Below are positions 1-9,195 of a stretch of 20,443 nt of DNA, one piece after another. A model generated the notes under the pieces. The model worked only from the letters and a program-made list of their open reading frames with translations, searched no databases and was not told where the DNA came from. The translations under genes were made by a program, and so were the position numbers. The DNA is taken from NCBI GenBank assembly GCA_004151065.3, contig NWUY0300007616.1, positions 17,149 to 37,591 of the forward strand, written 5' to 3'. The stretch's first letter is position 1, and the number at the start of each line of letters is the position of its first letter. This DNA comes from Larix sibirica (taxonomy: Eukaryota; Streptophyta; Pinopsida; Pinales; Pinaceae).

Positions 1-141
1 ACTAAACTAAGGGGTTCACCTCGAAGCCTCCAAGAGTGTCTCAGAGGATCAATATTGGTTGGGTCTAAATTAAAAACAGGTGCGGGCTTATGATCAAAGA
101 AAGCTCGAAAAACCTAATGCAACAGAGTGTGTAGAAGGTGA

Positions 142-618
142 GTGCAAAAAAATGGAAAACAAAGCAAAAGAAGCTACAAAAACCTAATACGAGGAGAGAT
201 GAATAAAATGGAAAACAAGCCAACAAGAAGCACTCCTAAAAACAAAAATGACCCACTAACCTATCAGATAAAGAGAAAAGAATTCACCTATCTAAAATAT
301 GGAAACCCCCACAAATCGTTTCCCCTATTGGGTGATGAAATCCGAAGTCAAACAAAACAAAGTGGAATACCAATATGGCTCAGGGATATACCCCTACCGA
401 AGGGGATCCCTGGTAAAAGAGTCCCAAAAGAAAGGCTTCTAGGCTACCTCGTTCAGTACATGTCAGGAAAAGTTATCTGCAACTTCAGTTCGAAAAAAGC
501 AATTTGGATGATCTTCAATACTGAGTGGAGTGCAGCATGGGCCGCCCAACCATTCGGTTCAATTCTTGCCACTTACCCTCATCAAACGGGAGGCCCCTCC
601 ACAAACTGGTTGCAATAG
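142..618 (+). CDS. Orphan ORF of 158 codons, unrecognised
   Basis: This is a stop-free plus-strand frame in otherwise stop-rich, AT-rich sequence. The first part is basic and lysine/asparagine-rich. The second half, from about residue 75, looks more protein-like: a Pro/Gly-rich stretch, then a segment with four tryptophans among aliphatic and aromatic residues, ending in TAG. I see no catalytic motif, signal peptide or known domain. No clear splice sites or promoter bracket it, so it could be a chance frame, a fragment of a retroelement ORF or an exon of a decayed gene. The length and the composition change argue mildly for former coding sequence. Other in-frame ATGs occur further in, so the start is undefined. 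Confidence 0.25.
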   Translation: MQKNGKQSKRSYKNLIRGEMNKMENKPTRSTPKNKNDPLTYQIKRKEFTYLKYGNPHKSFPLLGDEIRSQTKQSGIPIWLRDIPLPKGIPGKRVPKERLLGYLVQYMSGKVICNFSSKKAIWMIFNTEWSAAWAAQPFGSILATYPHQTGGPSTNWLQ

Positions 619-1319
619 TTTCCACAAATACTAGATGGTTTTGGTCCCCTAAAAATACAACTGCTATGTCTCAAATGTAAATGACAAAGGNATGTTAGTC
701 ATGTTTCCTCCCTTGCATCGGATGGATGGGAAGGGACATGACATGGTTTGCAACTACAAGCTTTATTTAGCCAAATATCAGGCCTCCTTAGATTGCCATG
801 TTGAAACTAAGTCCCATGACAAAAAAAATGATATTCCATTGAATATCTTATTGGAATTACAAACTGTTTAATGCATTGGAAAGACTATGCATAAGGATAC
901 ATGATCCAATCATTGGTCACCCATAACATTCATTCTTTCATTTTTTTATTGCTTCAATCTTTCCACAAAGTCCTCCATCCTCGTTGGTCACAGAATTGGC
1001 AAAACACAAAGAAGGTAAAAGTAAAATTTAAACAATGGGAGTCAAACCCAAAGCAAGGGGGAAATGAAAGACATAGAAGGGTGTTAAAATCATGCATAAA
1101 AACCACTTGGTCAACCGAAGTCAAAGTCTAAACAAGTGCTCAAAAAGAGGCCTTCAAAATTAGTCAAACAAGTCATAAACCTTCTAGGGAGTATTTGAAA
1201 CAAAGATAAGACAAACTCAAGAATAAAATAGGTCCAAAACACTCATTCCATCATATTCCATCCATCACCTTGGTTCTCAACAGTATATGCCATGCATGAT
1301 ACCAACGAGAATGTCTCTT
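619..1319. other. Unassigned intergenic sequence
   Basis: I see no supported gene or element here. Short frames exist, for example 901-1131 plus, but they have no recognisable composition or motif. The assembly carries one ambiguous base at 691. The stretch around 1020-1260 is unusually A-rich on the plus strand and could be retroelement leader sequence, but nothing confirms this. Confidence 0.4.
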
Positions 1320-1590
1320 TTATGCGCAATGGGCAACACCTTTCTTGCTTTCTCGCCACAATGGTAGGTGAGTTTTGAGTTTCTCGCCATAGCGTCAACA
1401 TCTTTCTCACTAGTTGCAACGTCGAGAAGCTCTTGATTTTTCACTACAATGTTGGCAAGTTTTACCTTTACTGCCACAACATCAGCAATGATTTGTGTTT
1501 TCCACCGCAACGTCGGCGAGTTCTCAGCTTTTCTATCGCAACATCGACATCTTTGAGTTCTCTGCCACAATGTACTCGCAAGACATGTCT
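1320..1590. repeat. Degenerate 30-bp minisatellite, about 8-9 units
   Basis: A recurring core resembling CGCCACAACGTCGGCGAG appears about every 29-32 bases, near 1325, 1356, 1386, 1415, 1444, 1474, 1506, 1537 and 1565. Between cores lies a T-rich spacer such as TTCTCAGCTTTT. Units have diverged strongly from each other but keep the spacing. Because the period is close to 30, the minus strand stays open over 1277-1570. There it reads as a loose 10-residue repeat of the type K-x-x-L-A-D-V-A-x-x. The GC content is higher than in the flanks. It may be an old tandem array or the remnant of a repeat-containing coding region. Confidence 0.6.
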
Positions 1591-2099
1591 CTGTGAGGCC
1601 CTCAAACCTCTTTCGTTTAGAGATGATTTACGAACCAAGAGTGAAATAAATGCTCTATCCAACTTAGAATGAGAAACTTGGGGTTAGATAGTTTCCATGC
1701 AGTTTTCAGACTTGGCAAGGCAAGGCCACATCAAGATTGGAGACAAGGATTGGGGACCACGCATAAAAGACTGAAGATCAATATAAAGTACCTCATAAAC
1801 TAAACTTAAGATGCTCAATCAATCATCAAAGCCTTATCATGGTCATGTCAAAGCAAGTCATCATAGAAGAGGAACACCACTAAGTCAACAGAGTACAAAT
1901 ATCTCATTCAAGCATTACAGTAGCATCGATTAAGAGTATCGCGAAGGTACTAATGGACATTCAAGCAGTCGGGCTTTGCTTTGTTCAAATTATTCATCAT
2001 TTACATATAGATATAGATGACACTTAGAAACCCAAAATTTGGTAGGGGGGCCTTGTTTTTCTATCCCGAGATCATAAAAGTAGGGGAAGTAGTTGACAA
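1591..2099. other. Unassigned intergenic sequence
   Basis: No gene, tRNA or repeat could be supported here. The sequence is moderately AT-rich and without long open frames. Its position between the 30-bp array and LTR-like sequence suggests repeat-derived DNA, but I see no diagnostic motif. Confidence 0.35.
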
Positions 2100-2560
2100 C
2101 AGGGCCATGGACTGTTTCCCTCTCCAAGGGTTTTAACCATGTAATACATTGGTGCGTCGATATGTGATCTCCTTGTGAATGGTTGCTTAAGGTGTTTGAC
2201 CTCTGTGGAAATAGCCAGTTTTAGTCTAATAATGGAGAGTAGTGAATTGCATTAAATTTATGAATAATTTATCACATTTCACACAATGAATAGAGATTGG
2301 GGTTCGAATTTGAACCATGCACTCATACAAGATGAAATCCACAACAATAGACACACAACAATTTAAGCATGGTGGATAACACAAATTTACCTTGGAAACC
2401 CAAATGGGAAAACCAACATTGAATGATGATCCTCAATCTTTATTTCAGATAATTGTAGGGTTACAATGTAGGATCTTTTTAAGCCATTCAACAATTTATA
2501 GAGCCAAGCTCCTTTTTTTGTAGATTCCTCTCCTCACGAACAAAAGACCCTTTTCGAGTT
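2100..2560 (+). mobile_element. LTR-like remnant (possible retrotransposon terminal fragment)
   Basis: Two stretches resemble the composition of plant LTR and leader sequences. One is the segment around 2115-2150 with CTCCAAGGGTTTTAACCATG. The other is the segment around 2385-2415 with paired AAACCCAAATGGGAAAACC. Both motif styles are familiar from plant LTR retrotransposon termini, but this is recognition by eye only. I found no paired LTR, primer-binding site, polypurine tract or target duplication. Any element here is therefore fragmentary, and its boundaries are approximate. Confidence 0.22.
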
Positions 2561-3579
2561 TCTTTACAAGAAGATATAGGTAGCGTTGGGGTAGAAGGCC
2601 AAGTGTCCTTGTCTTTTCATTTTCCATTCCACAACATCCTTCTTTTATTTTATTTTTTTCAATTTTCTTTCATTTAATTTCTAAATGTTTACATTGTCCA
2701 TTTTTTCAAACCTCAATCTTTGTAACTACTTATGTGTACTGAGTCTCATCAGCCATTCATCTTTGTTGTGGGTCTGTTTTGGATCTCTCTCTCTCTCATA
2801 TATATTTGCATTTTTTAAATTTTATAGATTTAACCCCATCCTATGATTAAAAAACCCATTTCCCCATTTTTTCACATTTCGTAAGTACGACACAAAGAAG
2901 AATGTTAAAAGTAACAAAATTATTTACTTAAAAAACACAATTTTAGTGGCATCTTAAGTTATAAAAAATCTTTATTAAAAAAAACTGAAGAACACTAAAA
3001 ATTATAAAGTCTTAGACTTTTAGAAAATTTCATAGTTTAAGTGTTATCCTAAAATATAAAAATCTTAAGTTTTGACATTTTTATGAGTACATAAAACTCC
3101 ATTATTCCTAAAAAGCTACATGACCATTATTTTTATTTTTATTTTTATTTTTATACATTCATAAAAATAGTTGCTATATAAACCAAAGTATTATTATGTG
3201 ATAAAAAATTCACTTATAATAATAATAATAAAGTTTTGAGTTTATTTTTAAGAAAAAAATATTAATGCTTTATTATTAGATGATTGAAAAATAATAGTAA
3301 ACCAGAAAAAATGTTAAATATTTGATTTTAAAAATTCACAAATATATTTAAGACAGAAAATTAAATTCATTGCATTGATTTTTTTATGATTCATTGTGTG
3401 TGTTAATTGAATTTGAATGTAATAATCGTAATATTTATTAAACAGGAAAAATAATTTCAAAAAACATTATAGAAAAAAAAGACCACAAAATTGAATACAT
3501 GAATTTGTTTTACTATTAAGAAATAAGAGAGTGAAGAACAAAAAAATTAGTTGAAATTTAGTTGAAGCATCTCAATGCT
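2561..3579. other. Very AT-rich intergenic DNA with simple repeats
   Basis: No gene is visible. The region contains a CT run leading into TA repeats near 2786-2805, a short tract of T-rich hexamers (ATTTTT type) at about 3128-3154, and an ATA trinucleotide run near 3217-3231. Stop codons are dense in all frames. The right edge meets the proposed terminus of the minus-strand LTR element. Confidence 0.5.
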
Positions 3580-3988
3580 TGAAAGTGAACAATTTCGACA
3601 TCAATATGCAATAAATTGAAATAAACAAGATACAAAAACAAAGGTATGGGGATACCTGCACTCTTGGGTGGATTGCACTTGCAAATTTTGAAATATGGAG
3701 GAAGACATATCCATGTACTCGTTGCTCAAATGACCAAACGAGATTGGACTGTAATGATAATAAGATTGGATTGACTACAAGTGAAGAGGGAGACCTATTT
3801 TAATACAACTCTCATAACAACGCTTCTCAACTAACATATTGGCGATTCATTCTTGCATATAACTAACACTTACCCACTAACGTAGTGATGAATCGTTAAT
3901 AAGCTCAACTAACTTAGTGACAAGGCATTAATGTGCTTACAGACAAAATAGCTCATGTACAAATCATGTTGTGTATAGGTACACAACA
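3580..3988 (-). repeat. Probable 3' LTR of the minus-strand element
   Basis: On the minus strand this segment starts with TG (plus-strand CA at 3987-3988), directly after the purine-rich AAGAGGAGAGT tract, and ends in CA (plus-strand TG at 3580-3581). It matches 5337-5640 over about 250 bases with substitutions and small indels, so the insertion is old. The portion from 3900 to 3988 has no clear match beside the other copy, where the telomere-like array begins instead. Confidence 0.5.
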
Positions 3989-4507
3989 TACTCTCCTCTT
4001 AAATATGCTTTGTTTCCAAAGCTCTCTATAATCCTATTACTAATCACTTATCCAATGCTATAATAAAAGTAGGCATGCTTACACAAAAAAGGTCTTTATG
4101 AACATGTTGGGTTACGACAATCCTATGGGGCCCAATGACTGACAAATACAATAAGAACATGCATTATGCCATAAGTCTTCTAGTTATTAGTTGTGGTAGG
4201 GACACAACATGCTCTTCCCTCCTTAAGTGCTTGGAGATCAAAGCATAAGAAATAGGTAAGTGACATTGCAATAGTAGATTAAGACATTGTCATATATTTG
4301 CACCAATAATATAGAGTCATGCACAACACACCATGGATTTGGTTCCATTTCATTCACTCCCTTTCGAGTCTCATGTCCTCATAGCTACAATAGAGATCGA
4401 CATTGTTAATGATTAAGAACCTCTTAATGGGATCATGGGACCTACTAACGCCTTATCATCATGTTCATCTTCAAGGTGCTCTTCTACTAAAGATGAATGA
4501 AGAGAAA

Positions 4508-4857
4508 CTATTGTTTCCTGACACTTTCAACAAGAAGAGACTCATCTTGGGCAATTTGTTCCTCATCAACTTCAATGATTGTATCCTCTTGTAAGTTCCC
4601 TTCCTAAGGAGATTGGTATTTTTGCACACTAGGAGATTCAATAGGGAGAGGAAGAGATCCTTCAAAGAGGAGTCGGGAGATCATTCTTGCCTCTTCTAAA
4701 TCCTTTGACATGAAGATTCATCATAAACAATACAATCAACAACAAGAGTATAAAAATAATCATCTTCACCCAATTGGAATATATCTCCAAACCATTCTTC
4801 ATAAGCATACTTTGGATCTAACCATGCATCAACTTCTTCTATATATTCTCTTATTAT
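4508..4857 (-). pseudogene. Broken minus-strand reading frame inside the LTR element
   Basis: Two overlapping minus-strand frames look coding. The first runs from 4857 down to a stop at 4696-4698, 53 residues, acidic and aromatic, with E-E-W-F-G-D-I-F and D-D-Y-F-Y segments. The second begins at an ATG at 4709-4711 and runs to a stop at 4508-4510, 67 further codons. It has a single internal TAG and a Glu/Asp/Gln-rich content including V-D-E-E-Q-I-A-Q-D-E. Together they suggest one ancestral polypeptide broken by a frameshift near 4700 and one nonsense change. I do not recognise the protein. It could be a gag-like product or a captured host fragment. Confidence 0.35.
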
Positions 4858-5321
4858 ATAAATGGAAACAATAAATATATTTCACATATTTGAAATCACT
4901 TCCATTATTTCTTTTGAATATGCCATGCTAGGTTTCATACAAAATATAGAAGATAAACCCAATAATGATATTTGATTTAGCAACCTTTTCGAGGCTAAAA
5001 CATTTATGATAAATTGTAGAGCTTGTAACTCACTGAACATTACTAAGAAATAAAAGATATAATATAGCATATTAAAGTCACATAAATGATTTTTCAAATG
5101 GATTGGATATGGAGTTAATCGAGGTGGTTTGTCAAAAATTATATTATTTGAACTATCCATAATAGAATCACGATCATAATAACTTTTTGAGTAGATTCTA
5201 CAATTATTTTCTAGAATCTCTTATGGAAAATTTAGTGATCATATTATTTTAAGTTGCACCCCCCTTTTTTAAATTCTCTCTCTTTTTTTTCCAAAAATAC
5301 ATTCGAAATGAGAATTGTCGA

Positions 5322-5333
5322 GTTTTGATACCA
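5322..5333 (-). promoter_or_regulatory. Degenerate primer-binding site (initiator tRNA-Met type)
   Basis: The minus strand reads TGGTATCAAAAC, which matches the plant initiator tRNA-Met primer site TGGTATCAGAGC at 10 of 12 positions. Both differences are G to A. It sits two to four bases inside the inner edge of the right-hand repeat copy (5337 onward), as a primer-binding site should. This orients the element on the minus strand. Confidence 0.6.
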
Positions 5334-5336
5334 ACT

Positions 5337-5640
5337 TAAAGCTTTCCAATACCAAAAATGGAGCCCCTCAAACTATAATAAGAAATAAACCGAAATAAAA
5401 AAAAATTGAAGAAACAAAGGGTTGGGGCTTGCACCCCCAAAGGTGGATTTCACTTGCAAATCCTAAAATATGGAGGAAGTTGACATCTCTGTGTACTCAA
5501 TACTCAAATGGGTAAACAAAATTTGATTGTATTGATAACACGATTGGATTAATTATAAGTAATGGGGGAGACCCCTTTTAATACAACTCTTGTAATAACA
5601 TATCTCCACTAACATAGCGATGGGTCATTAATGAATAAAA
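5337..5640 (-). repeat. Probable 5' LTR (retained part) of the minus-strand element
   Basis: This is the counterpart of 3580-3900. Its inner edge abuts the primer-binding site. Its terminal base has probably mutated, reading TTAAAG where the other copy has TTGAAAG. Near its outer end it contains the words CCACTAACATAG and CATTAATG, both also present in the other LTR. The same CACTAAC-type words dominate the array that follows. Confidence 0.5.
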
Positions 5641-6722
5641 TTAACACCTAACCACTAACATTAGGTAAGTTGACTATCAGAGATTAGAACCCTATCTCAC
5701 TAACCCACTAATATTCTAACCTCCAACCCATTAACTCTTAACACAATAATCCACTAACCCTAATCCCTATCTCCCCAACCCCTGAGGAAATAACCCATTA
5801 ACCCCTAATGGCCCCTAGCCCACTAACTATTATCCCATAGTTGACTACGTGACTAAATCCCATTGGTCCCTAACTCATTGAACCCTAACTTATAAATATT
5901 AAACAACTCTTACATGAATCAAATAGCCATCTATCACACTAACCATAACGTACGAATCCAATACTCCCTAACCCATGAACATTTTACCCACTAATATATA
6001 ACCCACTAACCCTTAACTCCTAACCTACTAACCCACTAACTCCTAATCCCTAACACTTAGCCCACTAACCACTGATTAGTAACTTGTAACTATTAATCCA
6101 CTAAGCACTAACATGTAATCATCTAATGCACTGACTACTAATCCGCTAACCCCTTACCCACTAAGAATTAACCCCTAACCCCTTATCCCACTAATTTACT
6201 AACCATGTAATCCACTAGAACACATCAATCTACTAATTCCTAACTCACTGATCACTAATACATTGAGCCCTCACCCCTAACTGATAAAAATATTAACCCC
6301 CACCTTCTAATTCACTACCCCACCAATCACTAAACTAATAACCCCTATCTCATAACCCACTAATCCACTAAACCAATAATATATTACCACTATAACCATT
6401 AACCATCTCATCCACTACCACACTAATCACTAACGCACTGATCGCTAACACACAAACCCTAAAATCCACTAAGTGACTAACCATCTAATTCACTAGCAGG
6501 CTAACCATTGACCTAGTAATCCACAAACAATTAGCCCACTAATGTCTTAAGTGACTAACCCAATAACCAAATAACATACTAATCATTGAACCACTAACCA
6601 CTAAATTGGTAACCTTCTAACTCATTGACCATTTGAAGACTAACACACTAACCTACTAACCAATAGATTCCCAACACACTAAGCCACTAACGTCTAACTC
6701 ATTAACTACTAACCATTAATTA
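5641..6722. repeat. Degenerate telomere-like array, C/A/T-rich strand
   Basis: About 1.1 kb is built from short, irregular words such as CCCACTAACC, CCCTAACC, CACTAATCC and AACCCTAA. The spacing is variable, mostly about 7-12 bases. The plus strand is strikingly poor in G throughout. The words resemble the complement of the plant telomere repeat TTTAGGG (CCCTAAA), with one exact CCCTAAA near 6448. The dominant form is CACTAAC rather than CCCTAAA. All frames are closed. It may be an old interstitial telomere-like tract or an expansion of the CACTAAC words in the adjoining LTR. Confidence 0.75.
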
Positions 6723-6835
6723 CTATTTGTACCTTGTAAACATAGAAAGTTAAAAACTTCATTTTCTGTAAATGGATTTTTTTTAAATATTTGTAAATTG
6801 GAATGAAAAAATTTCACTGTAACTTACAATAAGCC

Positions 6836-7053
6836 TTGAGGGGTAGCTCAACTAGTTTAAGTATTGTGTTGTCATATTGCCGACTCGGCTTCAAGTTCTC
6901 AAGGGTCCATTGGTTTAAGGGCAAGGCATGCCGGGGATGAAAGATTACGGCTAGGTCCCAAAGGGTGAGGCGTATTAGTCTACACTAATGGATGCACTAT
7001 GAACACTATCCACAACTGTGGGGAAGTATCCATGGGTTTCCCATGGGATTTTT
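6836..7053 (+). mobile_element. tRNA-derived SINE
   Basis: The head carries an RNA polymerase III internal promoter. An A box TAGCTCAACTAG lies at 6844-6855 and a B box-like GGCTTCAAGTTC at 6888-6899, about 32 bases apart as in tRNA genes. The initial GAGGGGTAGCTCAACT resembles plant SINE heads. The body is GC-richer than the flanks and includes a hairpin at 7030-7046 with arms CCATGGG and CCCATGG around TTT. It ends with a short T run near 7049-7053, as in some plant SINE families. No folded mature tRNA is predicted, because the downstream half diverges. I could not find convincing target-site duplications. Confidence 0.6.
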
Positions 7054-7762
7054 CCACCCACCCCCCACACACGTATACAAGCAAAAATTTGTAATTTTAT
7101 TAAGGTTAAACAAAATTACATTTTAAATGTGCATAAAAGCACTAAGGAAACAACAAACAAAATAGTACCACTTTCCATAACATTAACATGCCATTCTTTG
7201 TATTCTATAAATTTGTCTATTTTATAGCCCATACTATATTTATATATGTACATTTGACACACTTATATCTTAATGTGAAACATTCATGCCTTTTGATGAT
7301 CAATATAGACTTTATGCCATATTCTTATCTAATTATATGTATAATTTGCTTAATTCCAAGAATGAATGTGATGTGCTTGATTTTAAAGTGAGTTTTTGAT
7401 GATTTTTGTATGTGTTGCGTATGTGAATCGATATGGTCTAAAGGGATATAGTGTAGGGATTTGATCTACAACATAAGGATGATCTCCTTCATTTATGAAT
7501 TCATATCACCTTGATGAATGCTTGAGAAATTTGAGGGATCTTGTCCCTTCACCAGCTTTAGAGTTGCCAACACTCGGAGGACAACTCAGAGGCAGCCACA
7601 ATGAACTCAAACAATTTGTTTCCTTGCTGATCTAGGAAATTCAAATTGACTAGGAAGGAAATCAGTTAATTGAAATAACATGCATAAAATTAGGAAGTTA
7701 GGGTACAACCTCAAACAATTAAGGGATTGATTGGAAGGCTTAAATATGATTTTTTTTGCAAG
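7054..7762. other. Unassigned sequence, possibly upstream part of an LTR
   Basis: I see no gene. The first 300 bases are AT-rich. From about 7400 the composition becomes more balanced, leading to the TATA box at 7763. If the downstream gag remnant had a 5' LTR, its U3 region would lie here, but I cannot fix a TG terminus. Confidence 0.35.
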
Positions 7763-7898
7763 TATAAATAGAGGCATAGTTAATAGTGTAGAAAGCTAGT
7801 ATTTTCATTCATTCCTCTTGCTACTGTTTTAGACTACTTGAAATTGTACTAGGAACGCATATTTCTGCCCTGATGTTTTATGAAAATTTCTGAATAAA
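7763..7898 (+). promoter_or_regulatory. LTR-type promoter and poly(A) signal
   Basis: A strong plant-type TATA box, TATAAATAGAGGC, lies at 7763-7775. An AATAAA poly(A) signal follows at 7893-7898, 130 bases later. A TATA box and a poly(A) signal this close together, on the same strand and upstream of a gag remnant, are typical of the U3-R part of an LTR. The proposed transcription start would be near 7795. A partner LTR is not present in the window. Confidence 0.4.
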
Positions 7899-8541
7899 GA
7901 GTAGAGTTTTTTTAAATCTTCAAGTGTGGAGTGCCTGCCTCCAAGGGTTTCGAGAACTTCCTTGAGTTGGGCCCACTCAAGGAGAGTATTAGGAACCCCT
8001 GTGATCATTTCCTTTCTTATCTTTTGGTTATGTTTTGCAAGTAGACATACTTCTGTAGTAAATAGAGCATTAGGTTAATTTCCAGCAGCTATGTTGTTTT
8101 CTCACATTTCTTAACAGCACTTTCAATTCTTTACTTCATGCATTTCTTTTATTGCTTTTACTTTACGATGTTCAACACTTTGGAGTATGTCCTATGGATC
8201 TAGCAGATGGTTTCATATGTTTTAAGGATTGAATGATTTGGCAACAACACAGGGCCGATAGATTCATTGATTGATTGGACTCATTTAAATTACTCTTCAT
8301 CCTTCATCCAAGAGGTAGTGACCCTAGACCTTCATCTTCCTTCTACTTATTGTTAGCGGAGACAGGAGTGAAAGTCATGAGCCCAAGTGTATGAAAATTC
8401 AATGAGAATGAATTGTTAGAGTTGAACATTTGCATTGTTTCAGTTTTCATTAAGATTACTATGAATTTAACCTTTGTAATTGCATACATAGTGCACAACA
8501 ACCCATATTTGCATGATCCCCAGGTTGATGATTAAAGTGAG
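7899..8541 (+). other. Probable retrotransposon LTR end and leader
   Basis: This stretch lies between the LTR-like promoter and the gag remnant and has no long open frame. A segment near 8238-8262, beginning TTTGGCAACAAC and followed by GGGCCGATAG, loosely resembles a Ty3/gypsy-type primer-binding region, but the match is weak. Its position fits U5 plus untranslated leader. Confidence 0.3.
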
Positions 8542-9195
8542 TTGAGGGATTCTGAATATATATATATATATTCTAAAGAAAACCTAGTAGACATCCAACA
8601 AATCATTGAGGAATTTGCTGAAAAGCCTCAAGGAGCAGGGATTTTCATAAATCCTTTCTTTGACCTTGTGAATCATTTTTATGATACAGGATCTGATCAT
8701 AGAGAGAAATCTCCATCTCTAAACATCATAGTAGAAGAAGGGAAAAAACAACCTGAAATCTTTCAATTTCCAATTCGGGAAACTGATGAGGAAACAATGA
8801 TGGAGAACATTAATCCTTCTCCTCTTCCTCATTACCATGGCCTTACTACTGAACATTAATTTCTTTGAGTTTGAGGTTCTCTGTAGAACCTATGATTATG
8901 TGGCAGATGCTCAAAAGCTCAAGCTCTTTCTGTCTACATTGAAGTATTCAAACTTGAGATGGATCATAAGCTTGGAAGGAAATAGTATTAGAAGTTGGGA
9001 GCAAATGAAACAAACTTTCATTTTCATATATATATATATATTGCAAGGCCAGAGATATTAGAGATAGATATTAGAGATGAGATCTTCAAAATGGTACAAG
9101 GAGAAAATGAGTCTTTGGAGGATTATGAGGAAAGATTTCAACTCAATTATAAGAGATATCACAACTGTACATTGGATGAACCTTTCTGTGTATAG
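8542..9195 (+). pseudogene. Degenerate Ty3/gypsy-type gag gene
   Basis: Three plus-strand frames in succession give one gag-like protein. Frame one (8542-8859) covers the N-terminal part. A shift near 8850 leads to a segment from about 8861 with F-E-F-E-V-L-C-R-T-Y-D-Y, then L-K-L-F-L-S-T-L and S-W-E-Q-M-K-Q-T-F. A second shift at the TA run at 9027-9041 leads to a frame with I-F-K-M-V-Q-G-E-N-E-S-L-E-D-Y-E-E-R-F. The order, a helical segment ending in R-W, then W-E-x-M, then E-S-L-x-x-Y-x-x-R-F, is the hallmark of the plant retrotransposon gag (capsid) domain. The frame ends at TAG, and I see no zinc knuckle or polymerase afterwards. Dinucleotide TA runs have disrupted it (8557-8571 and 9027-9041). 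It is non-functional. Confidence 0.8.

Larger units (their letters stand above)
3580..5640 (-). mobile_element. Decayed small LTR retrotransposon, minus strand
   Basis: Two direct repeats flank about 1.3 kb: about 3580-3900 and about 5337-5640. They share blocks at a nearly constant offset of 1775-1778 bases, including CACTTGCAAAT, AAATATGGAGGAAG, GATTGGATT and AATACAACTCT. Just inside the right copy, the minus strand carries a primer-binding site like that of initiator tRNA-Met (5322-5333). Inside the left copy is a minus-strand purine run (AAGAGGAGAGT, near 3990-4000) followed by TGTTGTGT, as expected for a polypurine tract and LTR start. A second similar junction lies at about 4208-4224. 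The short interior implies a non-autonomous or deleted element. The outer boundary of the right LTR is lost in the telomere-like array. Confidence 0.6.

Noticed and set aside
2299-2316. GGTTCGAATTTGAACC as a tRNA B box
   Set aside because: The B-box-like word is a palindrome, and no A box lies 30-40 bases upstream. There is no cloverleaf, so it is not a tRNA or SINE.
4403-5160. Plus-strand ORF at 4403-4594 and minus-strand ORFs at 4471-4665 and 4882-5160 as genes
   Set aside because: All lie inside the decayed LTR element. They are out of frame with the coding-like minus-strand segments or are hydrophobic AT-driven frames without motifs.
7018-7391. Two short plus-strand ORFs after the SINE
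   Set aside because: One starts inside the SINE and the other is an AT-rich hydrophobic frame. There is no evidence of coding.
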